Source: CAYMTR01 sp964393405
GTDB taxonomy: Bacteria; Bacteroidota; Bacteroidia; Bacteroidales; Prolixibacteraceae
Assembly (NCBI GenBank): GCA_964393405.1
Contig: CAYMTR010000011.1
Span: 1-64,000 of the forward strand
Direction of reading: 5' to 3'
DNA length: 64,000 bases
Positions 58,719 through 64,000 of the stretch are shown one piece after another (the stretch's first letter is position 1; each line of letters begins with the position of its first letter). A program made the translations under genes and the position numbers. Under the pieces are notes generated by a model. The model worked only from the letters and a program-made list of their open reading frames with translations, searched no databases and was not told the DNA's origin.

Positions 58719-60563
58719 TTATTCCACAGTAACCGACTTGGCAAGGTTTCTTGGTTGATCGACATCGCAACCTCTTAAAATTGCTAGATAATATGCGAAA
58801 AGTTGTAATGGAATTATAGCTAAAAGAGGAGTAACAACAGGATCTGATTTTGGAATTTCAAAAATATCTTTGACCATCTTCCTTAATTCTCCATCTCCCT
58901 CAGTTACAACTGCAATGATATTTCCCTTTCGGGCTTTAACCTCTTGAATATTGCTGACAATCTTTTCATAGTATCTGTCCTTTGCAGCAACAACAATAAC
59001 CGGTAAGTTAGTATCGACTAGGGCTATAGGGCCATGTTTCATTTCTCCGGCAGCATAACCTTCAGCATGAATATAAGATATTTCTTTTAACTTAAGAGCT
59101 CCTTCAAGAGCGACAGGAAATAGTGAACCACGACCTAAATAAAGTGCATTTATGTTTTCAGAATATTTCTGAGCTATATCCTTTATATGTAAGTGAGAAA
59201 ATAATATTGACTTAATTTTTTCAGGAGCCTCAATCAGATCGTTTATAATTGAAAAATATCTTTCATCTCCTAATGTCCCTTTTTGTCGAGCAAGCTTCAT
59301 TGCGAAAAGTATAAGAACTGTTACCTGTGCGGTAAAGGCTTTAGTTGAAGCAACACCAATTTCTATTCCAGCATGAGTGTAAACACCTGCATCGGTTTCC
59401 CGGGCAATACTTGAGCCAACAACATTACAAATACCAAGCACCAAAGCTCCGTTTTCTTTTGCCAATCTTATGGCAGCAAGTGTGTCGGCGGTTTCACCAC
59501 TTTGGCTTATTGCTAATACTACATCATCCTCTTTTATTATGGGCCTCCTGTATCTGTATTCTGAAGCATATTCTACCTCGACAGGTACTCGAGCGTATTC
59601 TTCTATCAGGTATTCTGCAATTAATGCAGCATGCCACGATGTTCCGCAAGCTATAATTACAATTCTTTTAGCGCCAGTAATTCGGGGCATAACATCCGTT
59701 AAGCCTCCTAGTACGATTTCTTTTGTTTCAGGGTCAATTCTTCCTTTAAATGAATCAGAAATAGTTTTAGGCTGATCGAATATTTCCTTGAGCATAAAAT
59801 GGTCGTATCCATTTTTTTCTATTTCACCTACACTTAATTCCAGTTTCTGAATTTTGGGTTTTATTTCTTCATCATTATCTACAGTCTTTAATGTAAAACT
59901 GTTTCGGGTTATTATTGCAACATTATTATCATCAAGGTAAACCACGTTTTTTGTGTATTCAATCATGGGGGTTGCATCCGAAGCAATAAAATATTCACTA
60001 TTGCCGATTCCTATCGCAAGCGGACTACTTTTACGTGCAGCTATAAGTTGTTCGGGTTCGTTTTTACACATTACAACCAGACCGTAAGCTCCAACAACAC
60101 GTGAAAGGGCCATTCTGACAGCTAGTTCAGCATTTACATGGTCGCCCTTACAATACATATATTCTATAAGATTGGCAAGTACCTCGGTGTCTGTTTGTGA
60201 TTTGAAAGTATAACCTCTTGCTGTAAGATCAGTTTTGAGCCTGTCATAGTTTTCAATGATACCATTGTGTATAATTGTGAAAATTCCCTGCATTGACACA
60301 TGTGGGTGTGCATTTGTGTCATTTGGTTCACCATGGGTAGCCCACCTTGTATGGGCTATACCTATTGTCCCTCCCATATTTTTATCTTCACAGAAATTCT
60401 CAAGTTCGTTTACTTTACCTTTCTTTTTATAGACATCCAAACTGTTGTTGTGGTAGATAGCTACTCCAGCTGAGTCATAACCACGGTATTCAAGTCTTTT
60501 TAATCCTTTTATAAGGATGGGCCAGGCATTCTTGTTGCCAATGTATCCAACGATTCCGCACAT
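58719..60563 (-). CDS. glmS: Glutamine-fructose-6-phosphate aminotransferase (isomerising)
   Basis: A 614-residue enzyme making glucosamine-6-phosphate from fructose-6-phosphate and glutamine, the first step to UDP-GlcNAc. The N-terminal nucleophile Cys2 is in MCGIVGYIG; glutaminase motifs include RGYDSAGVAIYH and HTRWATHGEPND. Two SIS domains follow (CGTSWHAALIAEYLIEEYAR, SQSGETADTLAA, then HGPIALVDTNLP), ending in the conserved CDVDQPRNLAKSVTVE tail. Length and order are canonical. No ribozyme or glmS riboswitch is visible upstream. The gene follows the half-length GT5-like gene on the same strand but a terminator lies between. Confidence 0.97.
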   Translation of the reverse strand: MCGIVGYIGNKNAWPILIKGLKRLEYRGYDSAGVAIYHNNSLDVYKKKGKVNELENFCEDKNMGGTIGIAHTRWATHGEPNDTNAHPHVSMQGIFTIIHNGIIENYDRLKTDLTARGYTFKSQTDTEVLANLIEYMYCKGDHVNAELAVRMALSRVVGAYGLVVMCKNEPEQLIAARKSSPLAIGIGNSEYFIASDATPMIEYTKNVVYLDDNNVAIITRNSFTLKTVDNDEEIKPKIQKLELSVGEIEKNGYDHFMLKEIFDQPKTISDSFKGRIDPETKEIVLGGLTDVMPRITGAKRIVIIACGTSWHAALIAEYLIEEYARVPVEVEYASEYRYRRPIIKEDDVVLAISQSGETADTLAAIRLAKENGALVLGICNVVGSSIARETDAGVYTHAGIEIGVASTKAFTAQVTVLILFAMKLARQKGTLGDERYFSIINDLIEAPEKIKSILFSHLHIKDIAQKYSENINALYLGRGSLFPVALEGALKLKEISYIHAEGYAAGEMKHGPIALVDTNLPVIVVAAKDRYYEKIVSNIQEVKARKGNIIAVVTEGDGELRKMVKDIFEIPKSDPVVTPLLAIIPLQLFAYYLAILRGCDVDQPRNLAKSVTVE

Positions 60564-60606
60564 AAATTTGTCAGGTTAATTCTTTTTTTTTGGTTTAGAA
60601 CAAAAA

Positions 60607-60631
60607 AAAAGAGAGTATAATGCTCTCTTTT
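60607..60631 (-). terminator. Terminator after the GT5-like gene
   Basis: Nine-bp stem AAAAGAGAG/CTCTCTTTT, A-run on its left giving Ts on the minus strand, 15 nt past the stop of the GT5-like gene. Confidence 0.75.
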
Positions 60632-60645
60632 AAAATTTTAAATAT

Positions 60646-61452
60646 CTAACTAAGTATTTTATCGTAAAAATCATTGTAAGCATCAATGTAGCTTTCAGGA
60701 TCCTGATATTCCAAAACAGGTTTCCCGCTTTCTTTGATTGCTTTCTCTACTTCCGGATTTAGAGTTTGACTACCCATTATTATTCCATCTGAATACTGTA
60801 TGCCAAGTTTATTTAAATTGGCATATGTAGGTTCTTCAAGAACTTTTATGTCTTCTTTCTTAATTTCTTCGTTAAGAACTTTCTGTGCAAGGGTTTCGTC
60901 AAAAGGCTTTTCAAATTCATCGTTATAAACTGAGAAAATAACTTTTGAGTTTATGAAAAGCGGATCGTTAGCAAAAGTCTTCTTTATAAGTATAGGAACG
61001 ATTGACCCAAACCAGCCATTACAGTGAATAAGATCAGGAGCCCAACGTAATTTAATGACAGTCTCTAAAACACCACGAGCGAAAAATATTGCTCTTTCGT
61101 CATTGTCCTCAAATGGTTCTCCTATTTTATCGGTCAAAACAAATTTACGATGGAAATAATCTTCATTGTCAATGAAATAAACCTGCATTCTCGCTGCTTG
61201 TATCGATGCGACCTTTATTATTAAAGGATGATCAGTGTCATTTATCACAAGATTCATACCTGAAAGACGAATAACTTCATGTAGCTGGTTCCGTCTTTCA
61301 TTAACACAACCGTAGCGTGGCATGAAAGTTCTGATTTCTTTTCCTCTTTCCTGGATTCCTTGTGGTAGGTATCGGCCGATTATCGACTTTTCAGTTTCGG
61401 GTAGATAAGGAGTGATTTCCTGAAAAATAAACAATACCTTTTTCTTTTCCAT
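60646..61452 (-). CDS. Glycogen/starch synthase-like protein, N-terminal (GT5) half only
   Basis: About 268 residues from the ATG at 61452. It resembles the N-terminal Rossmann domain of GT5 glycogen synthases: VLFIFQEITPYLPETEKSII, RGKEIRTFMPRYGCVNERR, KVVFSVYND-like strand, and the WAPDLIHCNGWFGSIVP motif (the usual DxxHxHDW region in altered form). The C-terminal GT-B half with the KTGGL-type and EPCGL-type motifs is absent; full-length enzymes have about 480 residues. Loss of the conserved His-Asp pair and the second domain makes catalysis doubtful. It diverges from panC, an arrangement I recall from other Bacteroidota. Function unknown. Confidence 0.75.
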   Translation of the reverse strand: MEKKKVLFIFQEITPYLPETEKSIIGRYLPQGIQERGKEIRTFMPRYGCVNERRNQLHEVIRLSGMNLVINDTDHPLIIKVASIQAARMQVYFIDNEDYFHRKFVLTDKIGEPFEDNDERAIFFARGVLETVIKLRWAPDLIHCNGWFGSIVPILIKKTFANDPLFINSKVIFSVYNDEFEKPFDETLAQKVLNEEIKKEDIKVLEEPTYANLNKLGIQYSDGIIMGSQTLNPEVEKAIKESGKPVLEYQDPESYIDAYNDFYDKILS

Positions 61453-61478
61453 TTCTATTCGAATAGATTTTGATTTTG

Positions 61479-61509
61479 CAAAATTACAAAAAATCGTTAA
61501 ATAATCAAT
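61479..61509 (-). promoter_or_regulatory. Promoter of the GT5-like gene
   Basis: Minus-strand -7 box TAATTTTG (61479-61486), exact 19-nt spacer and ATTG at 61506-61509 (3 of 4). The leader would be about 20-25 nt. Confidence 0.55.
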
Positions 61510-61713
61510 CATTTAACAGTAATGGGTATTTAAGGAAAAGATAAGATTTACATTAATTCTATTATTAAATTATTTATTTACTTTGCATTTTTGTTTTTTG
61601 ATATGAAACTAACATTTTTCAAGTAGTCACAAACACCAATTAATTGGGAACCGATTTAAGCAAAATGAATCATGTGAGTTCCATCCGACTCTTGAGAAAT
61701 AAATTATTTACGG

Positions 61714-62553
61714 ATGAAAGTTGTTGTTACTAAAACCGAGCTTAATAATATTGTTGAACAGCAAAAGGCTGAAGGTAAAATTATTGGTTTTGTTCCTACA
61801 ATGGGTGCATTGCACGAAGGACATCTGTCTCTTGTTAAAAAGGCAGAAGAAGATAGCAATTATGTGATTGTTAGTATTTTTGTAAATCCAACCCAGTTTA
61901 ATAACAAAGAAGACCTTAGGCGTTACCCCAGAAATATGGAGAGTGATTTGCAAATGCTTACAGGAACTGCTTGTAATTTGGTTTTTGCCCCTACAGTGGA
62001 AGAGATGTACCCTGAAGAAGATAGCAGAAGATTTGATTTTGGGAGTCTTGAAAATGTTATGGAAGGCAAATTCAGACCTGGGCATTTCAACGGAGTTGCA
62101 CAGATTGTTAGCAAATTGTTTGATGCAGTGCAGCCCGATAAAGCATTCTTTGGATTGAAAGATTTTCAACAACTTGCAATAATCAAAAAGATGGTAGAAA
62201 TGCTAAAACTAAATGTTGAGATTACTGCTTGTCCAATTATTAGGGAGGATGATGGCCTGGCAATGAGTTCTAGAAATGCGCTGCTTTCCCTTGATCAAAG
62301 GGCTTCTGCTGTGGTGATTTCACAAACTTTATTCTCCGCTGTTAAGAAATCAAGAAGTTTTTCAATAGAAGAGTTAAAACAGTGGGTAATTGAATCAATA
62401 GATTCGAATCCTTACCTGCAGACTGAATATTTCGAAATTGTTGATGATAAGAATTTACAATCAGTAAATTCTTGGGATGAAAAGATCAACAAAATAGGTT
62501 GTATTGCTGTTCATTGTGGAAAGGTAAGGTTAATTGATAATGTAAAATTCTGA
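61714..62553 (+). CDS. panC: Pantothenate synthetase
   Basis: A 279-residue ATP-dependent ligase of pantoate and beta-alanine. The family signatures are complete: FVPTMGALHEGHLSLVKKA with the HxGH nucleotide motif, VSIFVNPTQFN, RPGHFNGVAQIVSKLFDAVQ, AFFGLKDFQQLAIIKKMVEM with the KDxQQ stretch, and DDGLAMSSRNALLS with the KMSKS-like loop. panD follows with a 3-nt gap, giving a beta-alanine source next to its consumer. The start is ATG at 61714, about 200 nt from the divergent GT5-like start. Confidence 0.97.
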   Translation: MKVVVTKTELNNIVEQQKAEGKIIGFVPTMGALHEGHLSLVKKAEEDSNYVIVSIFVNPTQFNNKEDLRRYPRNMESDLQMLTGTACNLVFAPTVEEMYPEEDSRRFDFGSLENVMEGKFRPGHFNGVAQIVSKLFDAVQPDKAFFGLKDFQQLAIIKKMVEMLKLNVEITACPIIREDDGLAMSSRNALLSLDQRASAVVISQTLFSAVKKSRSFSIEELKQWVIESIDSNPYLQTEYFEIVDDKNLQSVNSWDEKINKIGCIAVHCGKVRLIDNVKF

Positions 62554-62556
62554 AAG

Positions 62557-62907
62557 ATGTTTATTGAAATATGCAAATCTAAAATACATCGTGTTACTGT
62601 AACTGAGGCTAATCTTCAGTATATTGGTAGCATAACTATTGATGAAGATCTAATGGATGCTGCCAATATAATTGAATATGAAAAGGTCCAGGTTGTAAAT
62701 GTCAACAATGGTGAGCGGCTCGAAACTTATGTAATTAAAGGTAAACGGGGATCGGGTGTAATTTGTCTTAATGGTCCGGCAGCAAGAAAGGTTTCAGTTG
62801 GTGACATGGTAATAATAATGTCTTATGCAACAATGGATTTTGAGGAAGCCAAGACTTTCAAACCGAGGCTAATCTTTCCCGATTCAGTTACAAACAGTCT
62901 GATATAG
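62557..62907 (+). CDS. panD: Aspartate 1-decarboxylase
   Basis: A 116-residue pyruvoyl enzyme making beta-alanine from aspartate. The self-cleavage site Gly24-Ser25 is visible in YIGSITID, giving the pyruvoyl group on Ser25. KSKIHRVTVTEANLQY precedes it, and VKGKRGSGVICLNGPAARK-like residues (KGKRGSGVICLNGPAARKVS) and MVIIMSYATMD follow as in the family. It is the partner gene to panC, 3 nt downstream. Confidence 0.96.
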   Translation: MFIEICKSKIHRVTVTEANLQYIGSITIDEDLMDAANIIEYEKVQVVNVNNGERLETYVIKGKRGSGVICLNGPAARKVSVGDMVIIMSYATMDFEEAKTFKPRLIFPDSVTNSLI

Positions 62908-62953
62908 TTTTTTAAAGGAAATTTTTTACATTGCCAGTCTTTACACTAACTCA

Positions 62954-64000
62954 CTATTTTAAGATTGTGAATTTTTGGTTAAATGTTTTTCCATTAATTT
63001 TCAAAATACATACATATATTCCCGGTGAAAGAGATTTTTGATTCTTCTGTTTGTATTCATATTTAATAATTTCGGATTCATAAACTATATATTCTTCATC
63101 AAATTGATATACTTTTTGTCCAGTTTGATTGTATATTCCTCCTTCAACTTTATGGAGCAAGCCTGAGTCAGATATAGATAGTTCAATTGAGAAATCTTCT
63201 TTGGCAGGGTTAGGGTAAATAATTAATTTATTTTGAGATTCCGTAAGTTGAACATTACCAGTCCTGTTACCTTTAAAGAAATATCTTTCTGAAGTTGTAT
63301 TGCCGTATTCATTAATGGCACTTACTTCAAGAAGCAGAGTGTCAGCTAATCCGGGATTGCCAAGTTCAGCAACAATTGATGTGTCGATCTTGCTGTATGT
63401 ATTGTTGAAAATAACCTTCCCCTGATTGTGTATCTTTACATTATATTCTGAAGCCCCTATGGCTCTTTCCCATGAGATAGGTAACTCATTACCTCTTGTT
63501 ACAGCTCCTTCATCCGGCGAAATAATTTTAAAATCATCAGGATTAATTTCTTTTACTCTGAAAGTTATTTGACTTTTATAATGTGATATTTCGCTTGAAA
63601 AGGCTTGTGCAGTTAGAGAATATGATTTGCCTGGAATTAATTCCTCTTCATTTTTGTTGGGCACACATAATTCGTTCTCCGAAGAAATATATTGTTTGTA
63701 ATATTCTTTTTCCCGGGTAATTAGTCCTTCAATTTCGAATTTAAATTCAGATGCTGTAGCCAAATCTTTTGCCTCTATACAAGGTAAAAATTCGACTTCC
63801 AAACTTTTATCTTCAGGATAGATTATTTCTGTTTGCCGATTTATCCTTATAGGATAGGTTGTGTATCGAGATACACTGATATCGCTTTCTTTTGGGCCTC
63901 CTTCAAAAAGTAAATAAAATTTATCTCCATAATATTCAGGGACTTTCCAGTTAAATGTTCCTTTTGTACCAAATCCAGGCTTATGATTCTTTCTCGATAA
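62954..64000 (-). CDS. T9SS-sorted surface protein, 5' end cut by window edge
   Basis: The minus-strand frame stays open to the last base of the window, so the start lies beyond 64000; at least 348 residues are visible. The upstream part reads NWKVPEYYGDKFYLLFEGGP and continues without a stop through EVEFLPCIEAKD. FN3-like sandwich domains follow (SYSLTAQAFSSEISHYKSQI, ISWERAIGASEYNVKIHN). The C-terminus is a T9SS type A sorting domain: LIIYPNPAKEDFSIEL, IYNQTGQKVY, SPGIYVCILKING, QKFTILK. Catalytic domains, if any, lie off the window. Its stop is 46 nt from the convergent panD stop. Confidence 0.85.
   Translation of the reverse strand, partial: LSRKNHKPGFGTKGTFNWKVPEYYGDKFYLLFEGGPKESDISVSRYTTYPIRINRQTEIIYPEDKSLEVEFLPCIEAKDLATASEFKFEIEGLITREKEYYKQYISSENELCVPNKNEEELIPGKSYSLTAQAFSSEISHYKSQITFRVKEINPDDFKIISPDEGAVTRGNELPISWERAIGASEYNVKIHNQGKVIFNNTYSKIDTSIVAELGNPGLADTLLLEVSAINEYGNTTSERYFFKGNRTGNVQLTESQNKLIIYPNPAKEDFSIELSISDSGLLHKVEGGIYNQTGQKVYQFDEEYIVYESEIIKYEYKQKNQKSLSPGIYVCILKINGKTFNQKFTILK

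Noticed and set aside
58563..60620. glmS ribozyme upstream of glmS
   Set aside because: The leader is too short and lacks the conserved ribozyme core; glmS ribozymes are known mainly from Firmicutes.
1..64000. CRISPR array, prophage or rRNA
   Set aside because: No regularly spaced identical repeats with unique spacers, no phage structural or integrase genes, and no rRNA sequence were seen.

Overview
The window comes from a low-GC member of the Bacteroidota, most likely an anaerobic or fermentative Bacteroidales/Marinilabiliales-type bacterium. Supporting signs are a SusC/SusD outer-membrane uptake pair, an expansion-type ECF sigma factor with a FecR anti-sigma, PorX and PorW/SprE of the type IX secretion system (T9SS), three surface proteins with T9SS sorting tails, an [FeFe]-hydrogenase-like sensor, and promoters with a TAnnTTTG -7 box. 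Genus-level placement is not possible from sequence reading alone.

Layout. 1-1.1 kb: an OB-fold lipid-anchored or membrane-tethered protein and a YceI-like exported protein. 1.2-3.3 kb: an accessory patch with an IS end stub, a compact GC-rich block that may fold, two small double-glycine-leader peptides, a small membrane protein, a truncated HlyD-type exporter subunit, degenerate repeats and a perfect 25-bp inverted repeat. This looks like a decayed bacteriocin/peptide-export locus. 3.3-5.2 kb: an [FeFe]-hydrogenase-like sensor fused to a chemoreceptor signalling module. 5.5-10.4 kb: susD and susC. 10.7-11.4 kb: a second IS stub joined to the 3' part of an outer-membrane barrel gene. 11.6-13.6 kb: tRNA-Leu, dtd, a MazG-like pyrophosphohydrolase and deoC.

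13.6-20.9 kb is one minus-strand operon: ECF sigma factor, FecR anti-sigma, an STN-aspartyl protease-PDZ protein, an STN-like/carboxypeptidase-regulatory protein, and a macroglobulin-like protein with a plug-like tail. It has the parts of a TonB-type surface-signalling system but no TonB-dependent receptor, and is the best candidate here for an undescribed system. 21-37.4 kb is mostly core: a YgjP-type metalloprotease, a DUF2723 membrane protein, nagB, two rhomboids, mutL, a tail-anchored small protein, a ComM/YifB ATPase, a uracil permease, a 3-methyladenine glycosylase, a C-terminal processing protease, a DUF2807 lipoprotein and malate dehydrogenase.

37.5-44.3 kb: manC, porX and porW/sprE, the latter two linked to T9SS function. 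44.4-47.6 kb: a cationic amino-acid permease, a DRE-TIM aldolase paired with a chorismate mutase, and a YqaE/Pmp3 peptide. 47.7-58.6 kb: a very large secreted pectin methylesterase with T9SS tail, a divergent peptidoglycan amidase with T9SS tail, tRNA-Val, and a GH3 beta-glucosidase with a PA14 insert. 58.7-62.9 kb: glmS, a half-length glycogen-synthase-like protein, panC and panD. The right edge cuts a further T9SS cargo protein.

Functionally the window links plant-polysaccharide use (SusCD, pectinesterase, GH3) with surface secretion (PorX, PorW, cargo proteins) and envelope sensing (sigma/FecR operon, rhomboids, hydrogenase-MCP).
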